Source: Trametes villosa
Taxonomy: Eukaryota; Basidiomycota; Agaricomycetes; Polyporales; Polyporaceae
Length of the DNA: 64,000 nt
Reading direction: 5' to 3'
NCBI GenBank assembly: GCA_002964805.2
Contig: PUDQ02000006.1
Coordinates: 1 to 64,000, forward strand
Part shown: piece by piece, positions 11,306 through 23,110 of the stretch
How the letters are laid out: every line of letters starts with the position of its first letter
How positions within the stretch are numbered: the first letter of the stretch is position 1
Notes under the pieces: model-generated
The model's database searches: none
Told to the model about the DNA's origin: nothing
What the model saw: only the letters and a program-made list of their open reading frames with translations
Position numbers and translations under genes: made by a program

Positions 11306-14300
11306 AGCTAATCGACAAGCGCTTTCCTTCGTCGACGCTCTTCCCTGCTCTTCAAGCTTCCCTGCTCTTCAAGCTTCCCTGCTCTTAGGTACTGACCTGC
11401 ACCCACCGCGTTCTGTGCCCTTCCTGCGTCGAGACTAGTCGCAGAATCATAATGCAGGGTACGTACGTTTTGCGAGGTGTTGGCACCTGTCAGCTGATCC
11501 CAGTCTCGTAGAGGAGGAACGCGATGAACCCGCACACACGCAGAGCCATTCACGTAGGAGGGAAGCTTCAACTTTCTCTTCTTGCACCTCCTTGCATCTC
11601 GCAGTGAGGCTCCTGCTCCCTGGCGGATTGAGCGCCGCGTTGACGCTTGACCTTCTCTCCTGGCACCTTACAAGTCCACTCAGGCTCACCCACCGCTCCC
11701 ACCCCAGGCGCGCGGCCGTCTCTCCTACCCTTCATCGCCCGTCGCTCCATTCCCTCGCGCCCGTCGCCTCACTCTCTTGCGTCTCTTCGGCCCCTCGACC
11801 TCGTCAAGCTGAACGACCCCCCAGGAGCCCCGTAATCGGTCGGTCGGATTCTGCTGTGTGCTCTCAAGACGCTCCAGCGCCCGAGGCTAAGGTCTAGCGC
11901 GAGAGCCACGCCACTAACGACGAGGGCGCTGTCCTCATCTGCCTCTGTGAGTCTGTCGCTTCCATCACCGCCTTCGCTCTGACCTCTGGCGATGCGGCGT
12001 ACCTGGCGCCCTCCGTGACGGTCGCGGGCGCGGGGCAGCGTGGCGGAGATCTGTGCCCGTTTTCGGCGGAATCGGTACCCAGCCTAGTCTCCAGCCGGTG
12101 ATTGTTGCTGAGAAGGCGACATGCTGGGAAGGCGACACGTTGGCAACCTGACCATAGATCCAATCAGTACGAGGTCGTCGGAGAACAAGACGTCCACCAG
12201 ATCTCGAGCCTGCATCCTGGATTGTCCGCCCATGAGCGGCGTTTTGCTACAGTGCGGAGGGATGATAACAGATGTCGGGAACCGTGCTTTCTGGCTCTGC
12301 GCTGCTCCGCCCTCGCCCGCGCTCTCCTGTCTCTTTAACGACCGCTCGACGCGTCTCTGCTGTCTTTCGTGTGCTGTCCTGGGTTCCGCTCGACCGCGTT
12401 CGCGCCTCTCTCTCGCTTCCCTGTACCTGCCTCTCCGCGCCGCGCCCTCTACCCGTTCGCCCTGGGTTTTTGCCAGCAAACTCGTAGACCCTGCGCCAAC
12501 ATACTCTCGTCTTTTCCGCTACATGCTGTGAGTCCTTCCTACTGAAATCGCGTTTCGGCCTCTTACCGCCCGAGGTACCTTTCGCGTCCAACGCCATCGG
12601 TCGGCCATGGACGTCTCCCCAGTACAATTTTATCCCCCGCATATATGCGCCCGCAACGCCCACGACGCGAACTGCACGATCCACTCCCTCTCGCCCCTCA
12701 AGGCTCGCCCACTTCGCGCCCTTGCCACTTGCACATCCTATAACCCAGGTCAGTACCCTAGACAACCCTCGTGCCGAGGTGGGCACGCTACCGCCGTCCA
12801 TTGCCCCTCTAGCACTAGTTCCGGCACATTCCCGTGAGTCTATCAATATCAGTTGCTTGGAGCTCGCCACACTCACCCTCACCCACCTCGAGAATGCTGT
12901 TTCGAGTACGGACGAGCACGGTGTTGAGCCCAAGTGATTTTGATGCACCCGCCGGATGGGCGCCTAAATAGACAGGCATCGCGCCTGCACCCGGTACGTC
13001 CAGTCTCTCTCCGCTCGCCTGTTTGTCTCGCGGCATGCAGAACTGCTTGCTAACCTATGTATATGTATGAAGACTCTCGCCGTCTCGCCTCGCCTCCACT
13101 CGAGGAGAACTACGCGGCAAGAAGTAACACCTGCACCTCAAGGCGGCACCCTCACGCCGACTCACGAACACAGTAGAACACCAGAAAACGTTTTATTCAC
13201 AAGTGCTACAGTCTAAACAACACTGAGCGACGAAACCACGACGCCTGGCACGCAGCACGCTCACCGCGCGGATCGCCCTACGCACTTGCCTAATGGCCGC
13301 CGAAGAGGGCAGAGCGGCTTCTTCGGAATGGGCACCGCGACTCCCGAACGCGCCCACCAACGCCGCTACACAGGAGCTGTGCCTCAGCACATCGGATGGC
13401 CGGGATGCCATGCACACCCAAACAGGGTGCACGACCATCCCGCTCGCCCTCGCCGTCGTCTCCACCACGCTCCCCCGCACTCGCCGGCAGACCCACACCC
13501 CCGGACAGCTGCAATGACATTCGGTGCACCCCGAGCGACGACGGCGAGCGCGTTCGGGCCCCGGCGCGGCGTCGAGCCTGGTACATACGGTGAGCTAGTG
13601 TTCTCTACATCCGCACACCGCCTACCTACACGTCGCCGGCCGCTCCGGCGACGACACTAAGTGCACCTGCTGTGTGGTGAGAGGGGGGAACGACGGGGAC
13701 GAGACCGCAGAAGTGAGAGCAAGGACGAGCGGAAGAGGGGCATTGGAGGGAAGACGAGTGCCGTGTTTTCGCGCCCCCTCCGAGTCTCCGTTCCGAGACC
13801 CACGCGCCGCGCCCCGCCGTAAGCGGTCCTCAACCCTGCGCGTCTGCCGCGCCGGTGCGCCCCACTGCCGCTCGCGCGAGGGTTTCTGGGAACGACAGGC
13901 TGCCCTCGGTTTTGCGCGCAGCCCCGCCTACGCCCTCCTGCGCCTGCTGAAGCACGGACGGCATCGCCGCCCGCACGCCGCAGAGAAGGCAGAACGCTCC
14001 AGTTGCGTCCACTCGTCCGGGCAGGCACGGCCGGGCATCTGCACACGCTGCAGCTCCCAGACGAGCGTGGCAGAGCTCTGGGGCGTATGACGAGCACGGG
14101 CGCGATTACGACGCCGCGCGTGAGTCTAAGCTCAACATCCCGCGTTCGCCGTTGCTCACGTCCCTCAGGCTGGTATCAGCGTGCTCGAACGAGCAGTAAA
14201 GACGCACGGGAGACGACGATAGCACAGGCCTGAGTGTACGGCGCGGATGCGCACCCGTCACGCGAGTGGCGCGGCGCGCAAGCCCTCGCTCGAGAGAATC

Positions 14301-15364
14301 ATAGCCCTCTGCACCTATGCCCGCGTACTCCCGAGTGACGACGACGGCTGGGCGAATGCCAGCGCCTCCAGCCGAGGAGACGCATGTCAGCCTCATAGCG
14401 TGGCATACAACACATCGTGGCCGCCACCGTGCGCCTGCTCGTCGCGACGCAAGGACGGGCGGGTGTGCGGCCGCATTCGGCAACGCGCGCAAACGGCGTT
14501 TCCGGCGCACATCTCTGCCGCGCACGCTACTCCGTCTTCGCATCAGCGTGTTGTTGCTGAAACGCCGTGTCCGTAATAGCTGGCTCGGTATCTCTCCGAT
14601 GCGCCCCATTCGTCCGCACGGCAACGCGTCCCCGACAGAGGCTCCTTCGTGGCCGTCCCATTCACGTATCCCCACGACCCGAACGGTGGAGGGCGGGGTG
14701 GGCTTGGACGTTTTGCGCGGACGGCAACGAATGCACGCCCGCGCTGTGGTCTCCTCGCCTGCGCGTCCTCAGGAGACCACAGCGTGTCCTCGCGTCCTTG
14801 CCGCTTCTGTTCGTGCACACGAGAATCCCGAGCATCCCCGTCCAACTGGCATGCTCGCAAGACGGCCGGCCAAGACGGCAGGCTGGAGGAAGGAGACGGC
14901 AGCGGGCGGGAGGTCAAGCAACACGCCGCCCGAGTCCCTCGCGACTCTGGCCGCAGCCTATGCCTTTTCTACTCTCGTTCGGCAAGGCCTCAATGTTATC
15001 TGTTTTATGACATCTTTAGGGTGGAATCGGGATCGGGACTAGTAATGACAACGAGGAGTGGGCAATATTGATGGAGGCCGAATCAACTCAGTGATGCTGG
15101 TCGAAGACTGACCATTCCGGCCTGAACATGATCATGATGAGACCTGGGGTGTATACTGCCATAGTGCCAAGCGCCTTCTAAGCGCCGTATTGTTTGGCTA
15201 TGTAGGTACACCCCCTGTCTGACGCAGACGGTTGAAATTTTGAAAGCAACCAGGCCTCAACACACATCGAGCTGAGAGGACATTCACGTCTACGCTGCTA
15301 GATCCCAATCTCGCACTCTGCTCGCTCTGTTCACCATCTCGGACAGTCGCAAAGTAACCACCAG
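11306..15364. other. Long stretch without a supportable gene
   Basis: GC-rich DNA with many overlapping open frames on both strands. Examples are 12247-12948 minus, 13674-14090 plus and 14106-14675 minus. None shows a recognisable motif or a consistent splice pattern. A short direct repeat (TTCCCTGCTCTTCAAGC, about three times) lies at 11341-11390. A perfect 14-bp inverted repeat lies at 14742-14784. The last about 350 bp should include the promoter of the integrase-core gene. Confidence 0.4.
14742..14784. repeat. Perfect 14-bp inverted repeat (hairpin)
   Basis: The arm CGCTGTGGTCTCCT at 14742-14755 is matched exactly by AGGAGACCACAGCG at 14771-14784, leaving a 15-base loop. There is no T-run after it and no gene context that explains it. 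Confidence 0.8.
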
Positions 15365-17198
15365 ATGGCCGAGCCCTTAGAATCAATGCCGGATATTCCG
15401 CTGCCTTTACGCAACATCGAATCCTCCTATGAGTGGCTGAGCGAGCATGTGGACTCAATCCTCTACACCAGATCTTGGAATACCCAACATCTGTCAGAAA
15501 CGCGGGGATTGTGCTCACGCCTCTCCGAAGCAGTTGAACAGGTTAGCCCCTGCTGGTATAGAAGAGGTCGTCAACTGACTTGAGTTTATCTTGCTACAGC
15601 ACTCGGCGATCATTCCTGCACAGGAGCTCGACGACCTCAGGAGCAACATATCGTCCATGCAAGAAGCTCTGTATCTGGCTGAACAGCTCAGTCTGGATCA
15701 TGCCCACAACGAGCAAACGCCTCCTCTCGGGACCCGCAGTACGAACCCAGGAACCGGTGCAGGGCGCCCCTCAGTTCAGATCTCCTTAGAGGATCTAGCA
15801 GCTTTAAGAACCGGGCGGACCACCCTCCAGCAGATAGCCGACATCTATGGCTGTAGTACTCGCACAATCCGTCGCAGACTACTGGAGTATGGTCTGGCTG
15901 ATCCTGGCCCCCCGGTATATACAGAAGAGATACTTCCGGACGGATCCACTATCCGGCACTACCACCCGGGATCATCTAGTGATCTGTCGCAGCTCTCCGA
16001 CTCGGACCTGGACGAAGTCATTCGCTCCGTTCACGAGCAATTTCCTGCCTTTGGATGGCGGATGATTGATGCATACTTGCTGGTTCAAGGTGAACGGGTC
16101 CCGAGACGCCGCGTTGAACAGGCTTACGCGCGCGTTGTTGGGCCCTCCACATCCGCGTTTGGACCACGCCGCATTGAACGCCGTGTATATTCGGTGCCTG
16201 GGCCGAACTCGTTGTGGCATCACGACGGTCAGCATGGTAAGTCCCATGATAGGCATATATGGACAAATCTAACTTCATTCAATAGGGCTTATCCGATGGA
16301 AAATAGTCCTCCATGCTTTCATCGACGGCTTCTCTCGTTTCGTCCTCGGGATTCGAGCGAGCAACAACAACCGCTCAGCTACAGTCGGGCAGCTCTTTGA
16401 GGATATCGCCCATGTGTTCGGATACCCGAGCAGGGTCAGAGGCGACCACGGTACCGAGAACGTGACTGTAGCAGCCAGAATGGAGGAGGTAAGAGGCACA
16501 GGAAGGGGCTCTTATATATGGGGACGGTGAGCTGCACTCGTGCCATCGGCCTCTTTGATTTCTTTATGCTAACATCTATTGATAACAGCAGCGTCCACAA
16601 CATTCGCATTGAGCGGCTGTGGGTAGACGTCACAGTCGGGTTCGGCCACAAGTGGAAGGAGCTTTTTCGCTCACTCGAAGCCACGTACGGCCTCGACGTT
16701 GACAACGATGCCCATGTCTGGCTTCTGCACCATCTCTTCCTCGACGCCATCAACGCAGACGCGGAACAATGGGCAGCAACGTGGAACCAGCACGTCGTCG
16801 CACGCCGCGGCGAACGTCATCTGTCTCCCGCACAGATGTTCGTCCACGGTCTAGCAGAGCATGGGCAGCGCGGCATTTTCCCTGAAGACGAGCACCTTGA
16901 CGGGGATCATGTAGGCTATGGCATTGATTGGGATGAGCTCGACAGACCAGCTATTAGGAGACATCACGACCAGCATAACCCTGACGACGACAGGGCGGAT
17001 CCATTCGTGTCCCACGGTCCGACTAATCTCTCTCATGTTGAGGTTCCCGATCCCCGCTGTCCTTGCTCGCCCGAGCAAGTAGCTCTGTTGGACTCACATC
17101 TCAGCAGGTTGCCCTGCTTCGGAAGGAAGAACATGCAAGCGCGTGTGGAGCTGTGGATTGCGGCACTAGACATAGCTCGGACAATCGTACAGCACTAG
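15365..17198 (+). CDS. Integrase-core (rve-type DDE) protein, four exons, intact
   Basis: Exons 15365-15541, 15600-16236, 16286-16526 and 16589-17198 give an uninterrupted 554-residue protein. The introns are 58, 49 and 62 bp, all with GT..AG ends. The N-terminal half has a helix-turn-helix-like stretch (TLQQIADIYGCSTRTIRRRL), as in DNA-binding transposase domains. The core has SLWHHDGQHGLIRWKIVLHA (first Asp), GYPSRVRGDHGTEN (second Asp) and SVHNIRIERLW (Glu). That is a DDE triad with 34 residues between the second Asp and the Glu. Similar integrase-core proteins are scattered in Agaricomycetes and some animals. The role is probably DNA strand transfer, or a domesticated derivative. An acidic, His/Asp-rich tail follows the core. 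Flanking terminal repeats were not found. Confidence 0.85.
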
Positions 17199-17602
17199 TC
17201 CCGGATGCTACTACAGTCACCCGTCCACCACAACGCCTCGTTCATTGCGTAGGGGCTCCTCGTGCACAGCGGCGTCGGCGGCACACCCCCTCACCCACTG
17301 TCGCACACATCCTCCACCAGCCATCACATCCGCTCTCAACCTGCATCCGCCGTCTCAAACCCCCATGCTGCCGATCCCAGCTCAAGGCCACGTAGTTGCC
17401 GATTCTCGCGCCGGAGCTGTCGTTTAACGGGACGCTGCGCCACTGGCGGTGAATATCTTGCAGACACATGCGGTTGGCAACGACCAGCCATGTGCGGAAT
17501 ACCGACGTTCGTGCATATTCCCACATTTGCCGGTCACCATACACTGACACAAGCCTGTTTTGACTGTCAGTTACAGCGCATGAGCGTCCGTCTTCGCCGT
17601 CC
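17199..17602. other. Intergenic, nothing recognised
   Basis: 3' flank of the integrase-core gene. Only short overlapping frames are present. Confidence 0.4.
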
Positions 17603-18160
17603 ATGGACGTGAACACGTTGATCCAGAGCCCGAAGCTCCAGGACCTGTTCGTCGAGGTTCTCATCAATCCGAGTCGTACGATCTCCGTCGGCAAGGTCGA
17701 CATCGGACGCGTTCCACACCTACCGCGAGGGCTACTCGCCCGCGACGCCCCATCATCGTCCCGCCCGCGCCCTCGCCCGTGCACAGCGCCGCCCGTCCCC
17801 GACAGCGCCCTTGTCTGGCATCCTCACCTCATCCTCCTAGTCGACGAGCGAGGTATTCTACGACGCGCCCGAGGGCGCGGCTGACTGCATGGGCAAAGGC
17901 GGACAAACACACAACGACGAAACCAGCGCAGCAGCACTACAGCAGCGCGGTCTCATCGCGCAAGTCCGTCAGGGCGCCATGTTCTTATCCTCGCGCCATC
18001 TTCTTCATCCTCGTACTTCAGCGCTCCCGGGTCTCGCACGAGGAGGGTCACGCCGGCGTTGGGACATGACGAGGACGAGTCGATGGTGATCGGCGTGCCG
18101 ATCGTGCCCGAGCCGACACCGCGCACGTTGTGGTCCTCGAGTATCTGGTCCTCGAGGCCC
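17603..18160 (+). pseudogene. Fragment of an unrecognised gene, frame-broken
   Basis: The frame opens MDVNTLIQSPKLQDLFVEVL, then INPSRTISVGKVDI. The likely continuation is in another frame (SDAFHTYREGYSPATPHH), then EVFYDAPEGAADCMGKGG, then DEDESMVIGVPIVPEPTPRT. The need to change frame several times without clear introns suggests a relic. The family is not recognised. Confidence 0.3.
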
Positions 18161-18783
18161 TGTTGAGCGTCGTCGACAGGCCGTGGCGCGCTCTCCGATT
18201 CGTATTGTTGGGTTCGACTGGTAGAGGGAGGGATGGATCTGGGTCTATATGTTTTGCCATGTTTCGCTGTCGTGCTACTCTGCCAATAGTGCCCAATGTA
18301 TACTATCTATACGTCGGAGAGACACACAGACATGCGAGTAGCCATGTACACGCGACTCAGGTGCCATACAAAATCCGGAACCAGCCTGCAGACTTCGCGA
18401 ACGTGACCACCACCTCCCAGATGCACGCCGCCGCCGTGATGCGAATCTCAACGAGCTTGGCGGCGGTCCATCCCGCGCAAGAGGCCGACGAGTGAGTGCA
18501 GCGCTCGCGAAGCGCCGGTGCCGGAGGAGCCTCGTATGAGCGCTTGTAGGCGCGCTTAGACAGCGAATTCAACGTGTTCTCTACCTAACTCGTCTCTCTC
18601 CTTAGCAACCGGTCTTCCATGGCACTCCTCATTTGCTTGCCAGATTACTCTTCAGGTCTCAGAGACGGTCACGCTATGGCTGGTCGCTCCCACGAACCAA
18701 CGCCGGAGGGCGTTATAATGCCCACTCGCTGTGGCTAGAGCGGACGCCGCCCCCTCCTTTCAACACCCGCACAATCCTACCCC
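18161..18783. other. Intergenic, nothing recognised
   Basis: No supported gene. The promoter of the next gene should lie at the right end. Confidence 0.4.
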
Positions 18784-19318
18784 ATGTCTGGGCTGCCCTC
18801 TCCTGAAGTCGACATGGATGATCAGCATCACCAAACTGCGGAGACACTTGACGAAACATCCATGTCCAGCCTCTTCTTGATTTACACGGTGTATCTGAAC
18901 GTCGCCGCGGCGCTTAAGCGTACGTGTAATACCTCCTCCCCTTTCCATATCATACACTAATCGACTGGTCAATGTGCTACCCAGAGGAGCTACAAAAGCA
19001 TCTCACGCAGCCCTGTCCCGAGTGCGGGCATCTGGCGATCCCAGGTTAGTTTGTTCGGCCCTAGGCGCGCTCGTCGTTGCACCGGGATCTACCTAAATGA
19101 GTTGCTAACTGTGTCTGATGCCTAAAGACGACCTTCCCCCCTATTCCGACTCCAGCCCGTCCGGTCCCTCGGACAATAACGAAATCGTGCAGGACCCTCC
19201 CACATCGTCATCATCGGCATCCCCTCCCACGTCGCCATCGGCATCGGTATTGCCACCCCCTCGCCCGACATCTGCGCCTCCGGCCGAGCGGGCATATGCG
19301 GTCTCGCCCCCCTTCTAG
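18784..19318 (+). CDS. Small CPxC-motif protein, three exons (family copy 2)
   Basis: Exons 18784-18919, 18985-19044 and 19128-19318 give an intact 128-residue protein. The introns are 65 and 83 bp. Both interrupt a codon after its first base, exactly as in the gene at 8337-8955. It starts MSGLPSPEVDM. The short middle exon encodes KHLTQPCPECGHLAIP, with the CPxC motif in the same place as CPHC in the other copy. The last exon is a Ser/Pro-rich tail (SSSSASPPTSPSASVLPPPR). The family is not recognised. The shared gene plan with low sequence identity indicates old paralogues. A role in metal or nucleic-acid binding is possible from the Cys pair but unproven. Confidence 0.75.
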
Positions 19319-20211
19319 TCTCGCTGCCCCGCACTGCGCCAACACTCCAATCAGCCCTGCTCGCAGCGCGCGCTTGATTTGGTGTAAAGTACGTCAGTGT
19401 GATCATTATTTGTCTGTGTACTTCTACTCATCTCTGTATCAGATTGTAGTTACTGTCGACGTCGGCTTCTTGGGTTAGGCAACAATATATGAGTACCACG
19501 AGCAGTTTTATGACCTGGTGGCAAAAGCAGTTGATGCATGAGGAGAGGTTTGTTTGAGTCGTGTACCACCCATCGCAGAATTGTCCCGCGGACGCGCCGT
19601 GCCTCATGCCCGACTGCTACGGCGCCTACACCCATGCCTCTGCGCTGCTGCAGACCCTCTTCAACACGACCGCCCCGACCGAGCTTCTGGCTACCGCGCC
19701 CTACCACATCGCGTACGTCCTACCGAAGTAATCTCAGTTCACGCCTAATGAGGCCGACTGCTGAACTCTGCTTGGTCCCGGACCCCGCGTCCTCCCTAAA
19801 TTAGCGATCTCGGGGAGACGAGAGGGGTACGCGGGGCCTGTCTGCGCGTTCCGAGATCCTGAAGCATGAGCTTAGATTGCCCTACACGCAAGGGTGGGGT
19901 TAGTACTTGTATGCGGGATGACCAGACTCGTGCACTCATATAAAGGAGGAAGAAGTCGGATGAAAACGTGCAGCCGGTCAGTAAGTGCAGTGCAGGCACT
20001 GAGGTAGCCGAACACATTCAATGCGAGCAGGACAAACCGCACTCGACGAGAAGCGAATAGGAAGAGCGGGGAAGGGCGAACCTGTAAGCCGGAGTTCACC
20101 AGCCCTATAGGGTTTACCCGACCCTAATTTCTCAGACGCGCTTATAAGCCTCAGTTCAGCGGGCGCAGACGTCCTACAAATTTCGTTATTCTCCTCTCCG
20201 TCGACTCTGCG
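19319..20211. other. Intergenic, possible TATA element near the right end
   Basis: No gene could be supported. Just before the next gene, a TTATAAG sits at 20142-20148, about 70 bp upstream of its ATG. Confidence 0.4.
20142..20148 (+). promoter_or_regulatory. TATA-like box for the gene at 20212
   Basis: TTATAAG lies 64-70 bp before the ATG at 20212, a plausible core-promoter position for a fungal gene. No other evidence. Confidence 0.3.
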
Positions 20212-21485
20212 ATGTCAGCATCCGAGGATGAACATAACTCACAGGCTCCCCCGTTTCACCTGCACGGAGGCAGCGGGAGCGGGATAAATGGCACGACCTC
20301 GGAGCCGCCTATAAGGAACGGACGCAGCAGCGGCACGACTTCGGAGCCGCCTACGAGGAATGGCCACAGCGGTACGAATGGCACGACCTCGGAGCCGTCT
20401 ATGAGTTCTTCAGACAATCCGGAAGCTCCTGGTAGCTCTTCAGACAGCGACGACGACGCCAGCTCGAACGCTACCGAGGAGACTGAGTTGGTGCCGTTGC
20501 CTTCGGGGCGTTTGTATCCCATGTTTGGCGAAGGACGTCATCTCGAACGCGACAGTGTCCGCCTGACGATCACCTGCGGCACCGACCAGTGGCTCAGGCT
20601 CATAAGGGGCAGCGCTCTAGTCGACATAGAGTTGCTCATACAAGGGCGTCTGGGCCGAGGTGCCGTCCGCGAGATAGAGGTATGTGGATTGTTGGCTATT
20701 GTACTCGACTTACGCACTTACCACTTGAGCCGCAGCTTTCTTTCCCGACCACCCTGCGCCACGCTAGACAGCTCACAGGACGATACTGGACACTTTCCCT
20801 CGAAGAGGTCATGCGAAGCTTCGGGGACCGCATGACTACAGGGCAACGCGAAGCTGTGGAGACACTTATCTACGTCTACACGTGGTTTTCGGGGTTGGAT
20901 ATGGTGGAAGACACCCGCAATGCTTGGTGGCAGCTGCGAGAGCTGATGATAGCGGCCACTGTCATGTCTCGGGTGCTCAGAACTCCCGGCGATGTGTTAA
21001 TTAGGAGCGTCAGAATCTGGGCACACAGACATATCCCGGTATGTCGTTGTTCAGGTTAAAGTCCCAGCGAGGGAGTTACTCACTTCATCTCTATATAGTG
21101 GGATTCCTTTCCTCTGGATGGTAGCAGCGACGAAGAAGACTCTGAGGGCTCCGACCGGGAGGACTCTGAAGATTCCGGCCGGGAGGACTCCGCTGGTTCC
21201 GAGTGGGAGAACACGCCGACTACCGATGAGCGGCGTGTCGATATGGGAATCACAGATGGGGAGACGGAGGGAGATGACGACACAGACGACGGGTCTAGCA
21301 CCGTTACACTGACTGGCGCTGTCACCGCCGCGTCTGGCGCTGTCGTCACCGCCGAGTCTGGCACTGTTACACCGACTGGCGCTGTCGCCGCCGCAGATGA
21401 GCGCCGTGACTATATAGGACTTGCAGATGGGGGTGATGTAGACGAAGGTAACGATGCAGACGATGAGTTCGAAGGGGAGCTGTGA
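20212..21485 (+). CDS. Acidic lineage-specific protein, three exons
   Basis: Exons 20212-20679, 20736-21038 and 21099-21485 give an intact 385-residue protein with introns of 56 and 60 bp. The N-terminus carries three imperfect repeats of GTTSEPP(I/T)RNG. Next comes an acidic Ser/Asp stretch (SSSDSDDDASSNATEETEL). A folded-looking middle follows (RLTITCGTDQWLRLIRGSAL, then QREAVETLIYVYTWFSGLDM). The tail is again acidic, with repeated DREDSE-type and TLTGAVTAASGAV-type units. No transmembrane segment is visible. I do not recognise the family. The conserved-looking core between two variable acidic tails suggests a nuclear or chromatin-associated protein, but this is only inference. Confidence 0.75.
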
Positions 21486-21699
21486 CGGGTTCAGATTGAT
21501 TGCGTAGACCGAAGTACAAGAGATGATAGTAGTACAGTGTACTTATCCTCACGCAACAGGCAGCGTAGTGTCATAACCCTCTATCTCAATTGCCATTCTA
21601 GTCAGACTAGCAGCGACTGGACTCGAGGGCACAGTGGGAGGCCCGTGCCCATCCAAATCCAGTAACACTGGAGGAGGAGGACGGAGAAGTACGCCTGGA

Positions 21700-22298
21700 T
21701 CACAAGGTAAAAACGGTCAGAATAGACAAAGATAGAGATTCTGAACGGACCATACAACATTGTGTGTACCGACGAACGGAGACTCCAGATCTTGAGTAGT
21801 AGTTCTCGATAATCACTATCTTGAATGTTAGAAATGGCAGCGAGGATGAGTCGGAATCGAGGATGGGTCGGAATCTTCATACCGAGGTAGCCGCATTGAC
21901 CGCGGGCGCAGGCCGCCACCCATTGCCCTGAAAGGTGTCCGGAGCTTACACAGAACACCGTGGACTCGAATTGGCCATGTTCAGAGCGAGTGTTGCAGAG
22001 ACACATAGGGAAATGCATGTCGTGTGTGCTGCGATACCCGTGAAGCCTATCCGGCGTAACCCTCTGCGCCTGAGAATCAAGCGGCCTGCAAATAGAATCA
22101 GCGAAGCGTCGGTCAATCACACAGTGAGGTGTACCAAGCCCAAGGACTCAGGTCGTTCGCCCGGAACTCGAGGACGATGTCATGATTCTCGCGGATGCGA
22201 GGTAAATAACGATCATGGTTGTATGGGTAGATAGCAGGGAGTGGAAGTGTGAGATGGTCGAGCGTTCCGTAAACTACTTGTGAATTAGGAGGAGGCAT
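21700..22298 (-). CDS. Small cysteine-rich protein, probably zinc-binding
   Basis: The proposed exons are 22298-22123, 22085-21883 and 21815-21700, giving about 164 residues. Intron 1 is only 37 bp but has a CTGAT branch-like site and a TTTGCAG acceptor. Intron 2 (67 bp) has a TTCTAACAT branch site. Without intron 2 the frame also stays open to 21602, so the C-terminus is uncertain. The start is MPPPNSQVVYGTLDHLTLPL. The middle reads FPMCLCNTRSEHGQFESTVF, then CARGQCGYLG. The CxC...C...CxxxxC spacing resembles small GRF-type zinc modules (C-x-C, then two more Cys). The family is not firmly recognised. It lies antisense to the acidic-protein gene with convergent 3' ends about 215 bp apart. Confidence 0.55.
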
Positions 22299-23110
22299 GG
22301 TATGAAGCCGACACAATTTTGTGGCACTGGACGATCAGATTACCAGGAGGAGAAGGAGAGACGAACAAGCCAGGCGCTAAGGTGCTAAGGCGCTTCCTTC
22401 CCCTTCTCTTCCTCCCTCCCCCTTCTCTTCCTCCCTCCCCCTTCTCTTCCTCTTCCTCGTCAGCTTCCTCGACCATGAATCGAAGACAGCAGATCATACT
22501 ACGAGGATTAACGTAAGTCGTGGCTATCTCTATAGCACATCATCTCAGGAATATCCGTTTTCACTACATAGGCCACTATCGCTCGAATTCTAGGGAAATG
22601 CCTTGCCTTTTCGCCTGAATGACTCGGAGTGCTTCCCCGTCCCGTCGCTGAGCTGCCGATTTACAACCTGCTCACAGATAAGAGTAGGCAGTACTGATCA
22701 ATGTCGTATTTGCTAGATGCGGCACACCATAGCAGATGGAATAACAGGGGGGCTGTCGTACAAATCTCGAGTGAGTTTCACCAGTTTCGCCAGGCCCGCG
22801 ACGCAGCCACCTCAGGCTCAACACGTACAGGCGAGAATGGCAGCCGCTAAGCCGGATATTAGGTCATATCTCGGTCGTGTCGGTTGTCCGTCAAACTCGT
22901 TGGGACGAGTACTTCCATATATGACTGCATCGGTAGCGACTCGGTGGCGAGTGCCGCAAGGGTAGGGTATAAGTTCTCTCTGGCCCTTGTCCACTCGCCT
23001 ACCAGTGTACCTTCGCCCCTTCGCCCCTCCTCGCTCCTCGCTCCTCGCTCCTCACCCCTCGCCCCTTGCCCTTTGTCCCTGTCCACTCGCTTAGCCTCGC
23101 TCTTCCGCCC
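22299..23110. other. Intergenic: pyrimidine repeats and MFS gene promoter
   Basis: A CCCTTCTCTTCCTCCCTCC unit is repeated at about 22401-22450. A TATAAG sits at 22968-22973. A run of CTCGCTC and CGCCCCT units lies at about 23010-23070, as in pyrimidine-rich leaders of fungal genes. No gene is supported. Confidence 0.5.
22968..22973 (+). promoter_or_regulatory. TATA-like box for the MFS gene
   Basis: TATAAG lies about 140 bp before the ATG at 23111 and is followed by a CT-rich leader, a common fungal core-promoter layout. Confidence 0.35.

Noticed and set aside
12247..12948. 233-codon minus-strand open frame
   Set aside because: Low-complexity Arg/Gly/Ser composition with no conserved-looking blocks; opposite frames are equally open.
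14106..14675. 189-codon minus-strand open frame
   Set aside because: Same GC-rich shadow pattern; no motif and no start context to prefer it.
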